Shown here piece by piece: positions 7,050 to 14,316 of a stretch of DNA of 64,000 bases (positions within the stretch are counted from its first letter, which is position 1; every line of letters begins with the position of its first letter). The stretch covers positions 372,001-436,000 of the forward strand of contig NZ_JAENJH010000002.1 of assembly GCF_016595675.1 (NCBI RefSeq). Direction: 5' to 3'. Below the pieces are notes generated by a model. That model had not been told where the DNA came from. It did not search any database and saw only the letters and a list, made by a program, of their open reading frames with translations. Source of the stretch: Prauserella cavernicola. Lineage in GTDB: Bacteria; Actinomycetota; Actinomycetes; Mycobacteriales; Pseudonocardiaceae. The position numbers and the translations under genes are program-made.

Positions 7050-8249
7050 TCAGCGCAGCTCTTCGAGCACCCGCACCAGCTGGTTGATCTCGAAGACGTT
7101 GGAGTAGTGCGCCAGGCCGATGCGCACGGCGCCACCGACCTCGCCGACCCCGAGCGCCGCGAACAGTCCGCTCGCGCCCTCGTCGGCGAACGCGCACAGT
7201 CCCTGCGAGGCCAGGTACTCGGCGACCTCGGCCGCCTTGCGGTCGGCGACGGCGAACGCGAGCGACGGGATCCGCCGCATCGCGTCGCCGATCACCATCA
7301 CGTGCCGCAGCGACCGCAGCTCCGTGGACAGCTGCGCGAGCAGCCCGGCGTGGTACGACTTCGCCGAGCCGAGCGAGGTCAGCAGCCGTTCCCGGCGTGA
7401 GCCGGCCGCGGCGTCGTCGAGCCCGGCGAGGTAGTCGATCGAGGCGATGAGCCCCGCGAGCAGCGGGTACGCGTGCGGGCCGAGCTCGAGCCTCGCCGCA
7501 CGCCGCGCGTTCGGGTCGAGCGACACCGACGGCAGGCGCTCCAGCATCTCCGGGTCGCGGAAGACGAGCGCGCCGACCGCGGGCCCTCCCCACGTCTGCG
7601 CCGAGAGCACCACCACGTCGGCGCCGAGCGCGTTGACGTCCAGCGGGAGGAACGGGGCGGCGTAGGTGGCGTCGACGACCACGAGCGCACCGACGCGCTT
7701 GGCGATCTCCACGACGGTCGGCACATCGGGACGCGTGCCGACCGAACCCGACGCGCACGTCAACGACACCGCCTTGGTGCGTGCGTTCACCAGGTTCTCG
7801 TACTGCCACGCGGGCAGCTCGCAGGTCTCTATGTCGATCTCGCCCCAGCGGACCGCCGCGCCGATGCGCTTTGCCGCGCGCTGCCACGGCGCGATGTTCG
7901 CGGGCTCGTCCAACCGGGACACGACGACCTCGTCGCCGAGGGTCCAGCGTGTGGACAGTGCGTCGACGAGGCGGCCCAGCAACACCGAGGCACTCGGGCC
8001 GAGTACGACACCGTCGGGATCGGCGCCCACGAGGTCGGCGACCGAACGGCGCGCGGCAGCCACGATGCTCTCCGCGCGCTGGGAGGCGGGAAATGCTCCG
8101 CCGGGTCCGGAAACCGGAGCCCGCATCGCCGTCGAAACCGCTGAGGCGACCTGTTCTGGGACGAGCATTCCGGTTGCGCCGTCGAAGTGAATCCAGCCAT
8201 CACCCAGTGCGGGAAACAACCCACGGATCCGAGCGACGTCAAACGCCAT
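7050..8249 (-). CDS. Aminotransferase class V-fold protein lacking the PLP lysine (Rv3778c-like)
   Basis: 399 residues from ATG at 8249. It matches cysteine-desulfurase-like proteins along its length (IHFDGATGMLVPEQV at the N-terminus; VVVDATYAAPFLPLDVNALGAD in the middle). In that family the lysine that binds PLP lies in a motif like S-A-Y-K-x-x-G-P; here the segment reads VVLSAQTWGGPAVGALVF, so Thr stands where Lys is expected. The protein may therefore bind a ligand without aminotransferase or desulfurase chemistry. It is divergent from bpa, as in M. tuberculosis, where Rv3778c lies near Rv3780. Confidence 0.75.
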   Translation of the reverse strand: MAFDVARIRGLFPALGDGWIHFDGATGMLVPEQVASAVSTAMRAPVSGPGGAFPASQRAESIVAAARRSVADLVGADPDGVVLGPSASVLLGRLVDALSTRWTLGDEVVVSRLDEPANIAPWQRAAKRIGAAVRWGEIDIETCELPAWQYENLVNARTKAVSLTCASGSVGTRPDVPTVVEIAKRVGALVVVDATYAAPFLPLDVNALGADVVVLSAQTWGGPAVGALVFRDPEMLERLPSVSLDPNARRAARLELGPHAYPLLAGLIASIDYLAGLDDAAAGSRRERLLTSLGSAKSYHAGLLAQLSTELRSLRHVMVIGDAMRRIPSLAFAVADRKAAEVAEYLASQGLCAFADEGASGLFAALGVGEVGGAVRIGLAHYSNVFEINQLVRVLEELR

Positions 8250-8255
8250 GAGCAC

Positions 8256-8261
8256 ACCGTA
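8256..8261 (-). promoter_or_regulatory. -10 box for leaderless aminotransferase-V-like gene
   Basis: TACGGT on the minus strand, 6 nt before ATG 8249, with no Shine-Dalgarno. Confidence 0.45.
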
Positions 8262-8392
8262 CGGAGGCGTAGTTTCGCTGTGCGTTCGGGGTTGCCCTGG
8301 TGAACACGGTAAGCGACGGTTCCGGCTACGCTCGGATGTCGAGCGTCTCGTATCGCTGTGCAGCAGTTCCGAAGTGAGCCAGGATGGAGCAT

Positions 8393-8962
8393 ATGACGGA
8401 GCCGAATTTCCCGAATTCACACACAGCCGGTAGCCAAGAAGGTGACCAGTCACACCACGTGGTGGTAGTTGGGCCCGATGGCGCTCCGGTGGGTGCGGCG
8501 CGGATCGGTCCCGGTGCCGACGGGGAGAAGAACGAGAGCGTCGGCGACATGGTCGAAGAACCGGCCAAGGTCATGCGGATCGGCACGATGATCAAGCAGC
8601 TCCTCGAAGAGGTGCGCGCCGCTCCGCTCGACGACGCGAGCCGCAACCGGCTGCGCGAGATCCACCAGACCTCGATCAAGGAGCTGGAGCAGGCGCTCGC
8701 CCCCGAACTGCAGGACGAGCTCGAGCGGCTGGTGTCGCCGTTCACGGACGACTCGACGCCGACCGACGCGGAGCTGCGGATCGCGCAGGCCCAGCTCGTC
8801 GGCTGGCTGGAGGGCCTCTTCCACGGCATCCAGACGGCGTTGTTCGCTCAGCAGATGGCCGCCCGCGCCCAGCTGGAGCACATCCGCCGTGGCCTGCCGC
8901 CCGGCACCGGAGGCGGCGAGCAGCCCTCCGGCGGAATCGGCAGCCCCGGCCAGTACCTCTAG
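8393..8962 (+). CDS. bpa: Bacterial proteasome activator Bpa (PafE)
   Basis: 189 residues from ATG 8393 (an ATG 9 bp upstream is possible). It matches M. tuberculosis Rv3780 closely: PAKVMRIGTMIKQLLEEVRA, DDASRNRLREIH, ELRIAQAQLVGWLEGLFHGI and QTALFAQQMAARAQLE are all there, and the protein ends in GQYL, the C-terminal motif that docks into the 20S proteasome and opens its gate. Bpa forms a ring and feeds unfolded proteins to the proteasome without ATP. The N-terminal 50 residues are variable. The last four bases overlap the convergent GT-C gene. No proteasome genes lie in the window. Confidence 0.95.
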   Translation: MTEPNFPNSHTAGSQEGDQSHHVVVVGPDGAPVGAARIGPGADGEKNESVGDMVEEPAKVMRIGTMIKQLLEEVRAAPLDDASRNRLREIHQTSIKELEQALAPELQDELERLVSPFTDDSTPTDAELRIAQAQLVGWLEGLFHGIQTALFAQQMAARAQLEHIRRGLPPGTGGGEQPSGGIGSPGQYL

Positions 8963-10461
8963 CGGCCGGTGAGCCGGTCGAGCCAGCGGTCCACCGTCAG
9001 GTCGTAGCGCCCCGGGTCGTGTGTCCGCTGCGCCTCTTCGACCTTCGGCGCGAGCGCGGCCCGGACCTGGGGCGCGTACTGCGGCAGGACGTAGACGTTC
9101 TGCCAGTACTCCTCGCGCATCCGGACCTCGCCGACCTGCTCGTAGCCCGCGATCGCCACGGGCACGTTGAGGCCGTACTTACGGTCCGGGATCCCCGGCT
9201 GATAGGACGTCACCATGAGCACAGTCGGGCGTGCGTCCATCACCACCTCGGTGGGATCGGCGCCGTGCGCGATGGCCTCGTCGTTGAGTCCGATGTAGTC
9301 GATCGACTGCCAGTCGCTGTAGTACGGGATCGCGCCCGCGTCGCTGACAGCCAGTGTGCGCGCGTCCTCTGGCACGTCGGCCTCGGCGAGTCCCCTGCCG
9401 ATCGCGACGTGGGCCCGCTGGAGGTCCGAGCCGTAGTTGGCGATCAGCGGCAGGTCCGGCGCGGTCGCGCCGGCGACCGCGACCCAGCCGACGGTGATGG
9501 CGCCCACCGCCGTGGCCGCGAGCCGCTGCCCGATCGCGGCCACGGCGATTCCCGCACCGAGGCACAGCACCGGGAACACGTGGTAGGCGAAGCGGTGCAG
9601 GTAGTCCATCGTCGGACCGGACAACGCGTACGGCAGCCAGGTCGCGACGACGGTGAGGCAGAACAGCCCGCCCTTGAACCACAACCCGGCCACCACGAGC
9701 AGGGCGAGCGAGAGCAGCAGCAACGGCGCCAACAGGATCGCCGTGGTCACCACCCACTCGGCGCCCGCTTCCAGGTTGCCGAACTTGACGTAGAAGGTGT
9801 TCGGCAGCAGCTGTCCGTAGTAGAACCAGCGCCAGACGAAGTACCCGGCGCCGACCGCGGCCGCGATGACGGTCGTCCAGCGCGCCACCGGCATCCGGCG
9901 GGAGTACCAGAACCACACCGCGAACGCGGGCAGCGCGGCGAGCAGGCCCTCCGGCCGCAGCATTCCGAGGAACAACAGCAGCAGCGGCGGCTCCCAGTCG
10001 AACACCCGCTCCTCGTCGATCACGCGCACTGCCACGATCACGAGCCGCAGCAGCACCGCGGCGAAGGCCACCGTCTCCAGGCCGCTGTTGGCGTGGAAGT
10101 ACGTGGGCAGGAACAGCACGAACGCGAGGCCGGCGACGACCGATCCGGCGCCCTCGGTGGCCCGCAGCAGCATCACCAGCGTGATGGCGCCGAGCACCAG
10201 CGAGGTCACCTTGGCGACCAGCACCAGGTCGGCGCCGAGCGCGGACCACAGCGCGTGCCACAGCATCCAGGCGAAGTTGGTGAAGCCCTCGACGGCGTCA
10301 CCGCCGACGTTCCAGACCGGACCGAGTCCCTCGGCGAGGTGCTCGCTGTAGCGGAACGTGATGAACGCGTCGTCGATCACGAAGTCCCACGTCAGCCACG
10401 CGCCGAACGCGAACAGCACCGTGAGCCCCAGGCCGAGGCCGATCCGTGCGGCCTTGGTCAT
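8959..10461 (-). CDS. GT-C membrane glycosyltransferase in the pseudaminic acid operon
   Basis: 500 residues from ATG at 10461 with GAAGGAG upstream. The protein starts with one membrane helix followed by WDFVIDDAFITFRYSEHLAE, the Asp-containing first outer loop expected of GT-C enzymes that use polyprenyl-phosphate sugars (AftB/mannosyltransferase type). About ten hydrophobic segments follow, then a soluble C-terminal domain with a D-x-G-A-x-x-Y ... D-x-x-G-L-x-D motif shared with the two other GT-C proteins in this window. Its ATG overlaps the stop of pseG (ATGA), so it is translated with pseF-pseG. Sugar and acceptor are unknown; coupling to Pse genes suggests a role in the same glycan. 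Confidence 0.75.
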   Translation of the reverse strand: MTKAARIGLGLGLTVLFAFGAWLTWDFVIDDAFITFRYSEHLAEGLGPVWNVGGDAVEGFTNFAWMLWHALWSALGADLVLVAKVTSLVLGAITLVMLLRATEGAGSVVAGLAFVLFLPTYFHANSGLETVAFAAVLLRLVIVAVRVIDEERVFDWEPPLLLLFLGMLRPEGLLAALPAFAVWFWYSRRMPVARWTTVIAAAVGAGYFVWRWFYYGQLLPNTFYVKFGNLEAGAEWVVTTAILLAPLLLLSLALLVVAGLWFKGGLFCLTVVATWLPYALSGPTMDYLHRFAYHVFPVLCLGAGIAVAAIGQRLAATAVGAITVGWVAVAGATAPDLPLIANYGSDLQRAHVAIGRGLAEADVPEDARTLAVSDAGAIPYYSDWQSIDYIGLNDEAIAHGADPTEVVMDARPTVLMVTSYQPGIPDRKYGLNVPVAIAGYEQVGEVRMREEYWQNVYVLPQYAPQVRAALAPKVEEAQRTHDPGRYDLTVDRWLDRLTGR

Positions 10462-11420
10462 CGCAGGGCTCCTTCGAGTGCGTCGAGTACACGGGCGGCG
10501 CCCCGGCCGTCGACGGCCTCCGAGGCCGACGCGGCCAGCCGCTGCCTCACGGCGGGCTCGGCCAGCAGCGCGCCGAGTGCGGCACCTGCCTCGTTCAGTG
10601 CGGTCGCGGTGCCCAGCCCGGCGGCAAGGCCCTGGTCGACGGCGGCGCGGTAGCCCGCCGCCTGGTTGTCGACGAGCTGCACGATCGCGGCGGGCACGCC
10701 GATGCAGCAGAGCTCGAACAGGGTCACGCCCGCGGCGCTGACGACCAGGTCGGTGTCCACGAGCTTGTCGTGCAGGCCAGGCCCGGGCGGCGAGACGACG
10801 AAACGCTGAGCGGGTCCCGGCTCGGGCAGCTCGGGCTCGCCGCGCACGAGCGCCTCGACGGAGCACGCGACGCCCGTGGCGCGCAGTGCCCGCAGCAGCT
10901 CGACGACGACGTCCTGCCAGACCCCGCCGCCGCCCAGCACCACCAGCACGCGCGCGGATCCGTCCGGCCGGGACGCGGCCGCGCGCTTGTCCCTCGCCTC
11001 GAGCACCACCTGCCGCAGCGGGGCGTAGGAGACGCCGGTGAGCACCACGCCGGAGCCGTCGTCGGGCCTCGGCTCCGGCACCAGGCCGCAGTCCACCACG
11101 ACGTCGGCGCAACGCCTGCCGAAGGGGCCGTCCTCGAAGGACACCAGCGCCGCGCCCGCCGCGTTCGTCTCGGCCCGCAGCTCGCCGAGCTCGTAGTGGT
11201 CGACCACCAACGCGTCGTAGCCGCGCGGGGACGTCTCCGGCGGCAGCATCGGCACGGCCAGCTCGGCGAAGCGGGCCGCGAGGAAGTCGGCGTTGTCGGT
11301 GCGCCCGGCGAAGGCGACGTCCCAGCCGCGCGCCACGGCCTGCTCGGCCAGCGCGACGACGCGGGAGATGTGCCCGGCCCCGATCTGGCGCGACGAGTCC
11401 GCCCGCAGCAGGATCCTCAC
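10458..11420 (-). CDS. pseG: UDP-2,4-diacetamido-2,4,6-trideoxy-altropyranose hydrolase PseG
   Basis: 320 residues from GTG at 11420, which overlaps the pseF stop (GTGA). Diagnostic N-terminus VRILLRADSSRQIGAGHISR matches PseG, including the His of the IGxGH motif used as catalytic base. The chain has the GT-B fold layout, with VVVDHYELG and VVDCGLVPEP in the first domain and LVVLGGGGVWQDVV and VVSAAGVTLFELCCIGVPA in the second (nucleotide-binding) domain. It removes UDP from the bis-acetamido sugar to give the free 6-deoxy-AltdiNAc that PseI condenses with phosphoenolpyruvate. Cytosolic. Confidence 0.85.
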   Translation of the reverse strand: MRILLRADSSRQIGAGHISRVVALAEQAVARGWDVAFAGRTDNADFLAARFAELAVPMLPPETSPRGYDALVVDHYELGELRAETNAAGAALVSFEDGPFGRRCADVVVDCGLVPEPRPDDGSGVVLTGVSYAPLRQVVLEARDKRAAASRPDGSARVLVVLGGGGVWQDVVVELLRALRATGVACSVEALVRGEPELPEPGPAQRFVVSPPGPGLHDKLVDTDLVVSAAGVTLFELCCIGVPAAIVQLVDNQAAGYRAAVDQGLAAGLGTATALNEAGAALGALLAEPAVRQRLAASASEAVDGRGAARVLDALEGALR

Positions 11421-12151
11421 CGCACCGCCTTCTGCTCCACGTTCGCGTTCAACGCCACCAGGTCGGGGCGGCGTCGCAGCACGCTCACGACCTCGCCCCA
11501 CGAGGGGATGCCGTCGCCGAGCTCGGCGACCACACCCTCCAGTACCGCCCAGTCCGGCTCGGTGTCGAGCGTGACACGCAGGTCGTCGGCTGGTGGCGCC
11601 ACGACCATACCGGCGCAGGAATAACGTTCCGGGTGCCCGTACACACCGGGCGTGACGTGTTCGCGGTGCGCGCCCTCCGGCTCGCGGCCCTGCTCGACGA
11701 GCACCGGCACGCGCACCAGCTCCGCGTCGAAGCCACGCGGCAGCGTGCGCACGAGGAAGTTGTTCACGTAATCGACGTCCGGCCGTGCCCGCCACAGCGC
11801 CACCAGCTGAGCGAGCAGCGCGGGATCGTGCAGCGGGCAGTCGGCGGTGAGCCTCACCACGGCGTCGGCGGGATAACGCTCGCACGCCAGCAGGAATCGG
11901 GCGAGTACGTCGTCCAGCGGCCCCCGCACCACGTCCGCTCCGCAGCGCGCGGCCTCCTCGGCCACGGCGTCGTCGTCGGCGGCGTCCGACGTGGCGACCA
12001 CCACCCGGTCGACTCCCTCGGCCGCGAGCGCGGCCCGCACGACCCAGCCGAGCACGCTGCGACCGCCCAGCTCACGCAGCACCTTGCCCGGCAACCTGGT
12101 CGAGGAGGCCCTCGCCTGGATGACGACGTTCACGACGGGTTGCTCGCGCAT
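11417..12151 (-). CDS. pseF: Acylneuraminate-type cytidylyltransferase (PseF/SpsF family)
   Basis: 244 residues from ATG 12151 (an ATG 9 bp upstream is the alternative; a CATCAT box 7 nt before 12151 favours a leaderless start there). The nucleotide-binding N-terminus reads VVIQARASSTRLPGKVLREL, followed by VVRGPLDDVLARFLLACERY and VVRLTADCPLHDP, the usual SpsF/PseF signatures. It would activate pseudaminic acid as CMP-Pse. PseF is assigned rather than a sialic acid NeuA because it lies head to tail with pseG and divergent from pseB. First gene of the pseF-pseG-GT-C minus-strand operon. Confidence 0.75.
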   Translation of the reverse strand: MREQPVVNVVIQARASSTRLPGKVLRELGGRSVLGWVVRAALAAEGVDRVVVATSDAADDDAVAEEAARCGADVVRGPLDDVLARFLLACERYPADAVVRLTADCPLHDPALLAQLVALWRARPDVDYVNNFLVRTLPRGFDAELVRVPVLVEQGREPEGAHREHVTPGVYGHPERYSCAGMVVAPPADDLRVTLDTEPDWAVLEGVVAELGDGIPSWGEVVSVLRRRPDLVALNANVEQKAVR

Positions 12152-12200
12152 GGGTGACATGATGGCCGGAAGTCGAACGTCTGCAACGCGGAGGTAACCC

Positions 12201-13184
12201 ATGACCGAGCTCGACGGGGCGAGCATCCTGCTCACCGGTGGTACGGGCTCGTTCGGAAAAGCGTTCATCACCCACGCGCTCGCCGAGCTGAACCCGCGCA
12301 GGCTGGTCGTGCTCTCACGCGACGAGCTGAAGCAGTACGAGGTCCGCAGGCAGTTCGGTGACGACCCGCGGCTGCGGTGGTTCATCGGCGACGTCCGCGA
12401 CCGGCGCAGGCTCGAGCGCGCGATGCACGGCGTCGACTACGTGGTGCACGCCGCGGCGCTCAAGCAGGTGGACACCGGCGAGTACAACCCGTTCGAGTTC
12501 GTCCAGACCAACGTGGTCGGCTCGCAGAACGTGATCGAGGCCGCCATCGACTCCGGCGTGCGCAAGGTCGTGGCGCTGTCCACCGACAAGGCGTCGAGCC
12601 CGATCAACCTCTATGGCGCCACCAAACTGTGTGCCGACCGCATGTTCATCAGCGCCAACCACTACGCGGCGACGCACCCGACCCGCTTCGCCGTGGTGCG
12701 CTACGGCAACGTTATGGGCTCGCGCGGCAGTGTCATCCCGTTCTTCCGCTCACTCGCCGAGCAGGGTGAGTCGCTGCCGATCACGCACAAGGAGATGACC
12801 CGCTTCTGGATCACGCTGCCGCAGGCGGTGCGGTTCGTGGTCGACTCGTTCGACCAGATGAACGGCGGCGAGCTCTACGTCCCGAGAATCCCGAGCATGC
12901 GGCTCGTCGACCTGGCACAGGCGATCGCGCCGGGCAGCCCGATGCACGAGGTCGGCATCCGGCCCGGCGAGAAGCTGCACGAGGAGATGATCGCCCCGGA
13001 CGACGCGCGCCGGACGGTGCGGCTCGAGGACCGCTACGTGGTGCAGCCGCACATCGCGGGCTGGGGCTACGAGCCGCCCGAGCGCGGAGTCGCCGTGGAG
13101 GACGGCTTCGCCTACCGCTCGGACACCAACGACCTCTGGCTCGACACCGACCAGCTGCAGGAGCTGATCGCCGAACATGAGTGA
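12201..13184 (+). CDS. pseB: UDP-GlcNAc 4,6-dehydratase (inverting) PseB
   Basis: 327 residues, ATG at 12201 behind GGAGG. The short-chain dehydrogenase core is of the PseB/FlaA1 type: ILLTGGTGSFGKAFITHAL (NADP site), SRDELKQYEVRRQF, RWFIGDVRDRRRLERAM, VVHAAALKQVDTGEYNPFE, then STDKASSPINLYGATK carrying the Thr/Asp/Lys catalytic set and the Tyr-x-x-x-Lys. It performs the first step of pseudaminic acid synthesis, giving UDP-2-acetamido-2,6-dideoxy-L-arabino-hexos-4-ulose. pseC overlaps its 3' end by 8 bp. Confidence 0.9.
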   Translation: MTELDGASILLTGGTGSFGKAFITHALAELNPRRLVVLSRDELKQYEVRRQFGDDPRLRWFIGDVRDRRRLERAMHGVDYVVHAAALKQVDTGEYNPFEFVQTNVVGSQNVIEAAIDSGVRKVVALSTDKASSPINLYGATKLCADRMFISANHYAATHPTRFAVVRYGNVMGSRGSVIPFFRSLAEQGESLPITHKEMTRFWITLPQAVRFVVDSFDQMNGGELYVPRIPSMRLVDLAQAIAPGSPMHEVGIRPGEKLHEEMIAPDDARRTVRLEDRYVVQPHIAGWGYEPPERGVAVEDGFAYRSDTNDLWLDTDQLQELIAEHE

Positions 13185-14316
13185 GCCGTTCCTGCCCTAC
13201 GGGCGCCAGTCGATGGGTGACGACGACCTCGCCGCCGTCGCCGAGGTGCTGCGCGGCGACTGGCTCACGACAGGCCCCGCGGTGAGCCGGTTCGAGGCCG
13301 ACCTCGCCGAGCACACGGGCGGAACCCCGGCGGTGGCGGTCACCTCGGGAACGGCGGCGCTGCACGTGGCCTACGCGGCGGCGGGCGTCGGGCCGGGCGA
13401 CGAGGTGGTGACCAGCCCGATGACGTTCGTCGCCACCGCGGCGGGCGCGGCGCTGCACGGCGCGAAGGTCGTCTTCGCCGACGTCGAACCCGACACCGCC
13501 AACCTCGACCCCGCGGCCGCTCGTGCGGCGCTGACGAGCCGCACGAAGGTGCTCGCCGCCGTCGACTACGCGGGCCACCCCGCCGAGCTGGACGAGCTGC
13601 GCACGCTGGCCGACTCGGCCGAGGTGCTGCTGCTGGAGGACGCGGCGCACTCGATCGGCGGCTCGTGGCGCGGCAGGCCGATCGGCTCGCTGGCCGATCT
13701 CACGACGTTCTCGTTCTTCGCGACGAAGAACCTGACCACGGCCGAGGGCGGAGCCGTGGTGAGCGCGTCGGAGGAGCTGCTCGCGCGCGCCAGGGCGTTT
13801 CGCAACCACGGCCTCGTGCGCGATCGCTCCGAGCAGCGCAACCCCGACGAGGGCGGCTGGCACCAGGAGGTGCACGCCTTCGGCCTCAACTACCGCCTGC
13901 CGGACGTGCTGTGCGCGCTCGGCAGCAGCCAGCTGCGGCGGCTGGCCGCGTTCAAGCGCCGCCGCGCGGAGATCCACACGCGCTACGACAAAGCGCTGGC
14001 CGACCTCGACGGCGTGCGCACCCCGGTGACCCGCGACGGCGCCGACCCGATGTGGCACCTGTACTCGCTGCGGGTGCTCGACGGCAGGCGCAGGGCACTG
14101 TTCGAGCACCTGCGCGGGCTCGGCATCGGCGTGCAGGTCAACTACGTGCCCGTGTACTGGCACCCGGTGTTCGAAGACCTCGGCTACCGGCGCGGGCTGT
14201 GCCCGAACGCGGAGCGCTACTACGCGGAACAGCTGTCGCTGCCGCTGTTCCCGGATCTCACCGACTCCGATGTGGACCGCGTGATCACGTCCGTGCGGTC
14301 GTTCTTCGGGGCCTAG
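13177..14316 (+). CDS. pseC: UDP-4-amino-4,6-dideoxy-GlcNAc-altrosamine transaminase PseC
   Basis: 379 residues. DegT/DnrJ/EryC1-type PLP aminotransferase with a full active site: VTSGTAALHVAYAAAGVGPG (phosphate-binding), LLLEDAAHSIGGSW (Asp that contacts the PLP ring nitrogen) and FSFFATKNLTTAEGG, where the Lys forms the Schiff base. The start YGRQSMGDDDLAAV and the IGVQVNYVPVYWHPVFEDLG segment near the C-terminus are typical of PseC. It aminates the PseB product at C4 using glutamate. Overlaps pseB by 8 bp and, at its 3' end, the convergent MMPL gene by 32 bp. Confidence 0.9.
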   Translation: MSEPFLPYGRQSMGDDDLAAVAEVLRGDWLTTGPAVSRFEADLAEHTGGTPAVAVTSGTAALHVAYAAAGVGPGDEVVTSPMTFVATAAGAALHGAKVVFADVEPDTANLDPAAARAALTSRTKVLAAVDYAGHPAELDELRTLADSAEVLLLEDAAHSIGGSWRGRPIGSLADLTTFSFFATKNLTTAEGGAVVSASEELLARARAFRNHGLVRDRSEQRNPDEGGWHQEVHAFGLNYRLPDVLCALGSSQLRRLAAFKRRRAEIHTRYDKALADLDGVRTPVTRDGADPMWHLYSLRVLDGRRRALFEHLRGLGIGVQVNYVPVYWHPVFEDLGYRRGLCPNAERYYAEQLSLPLFPDLTDSDVDRVITSVRSFFGA

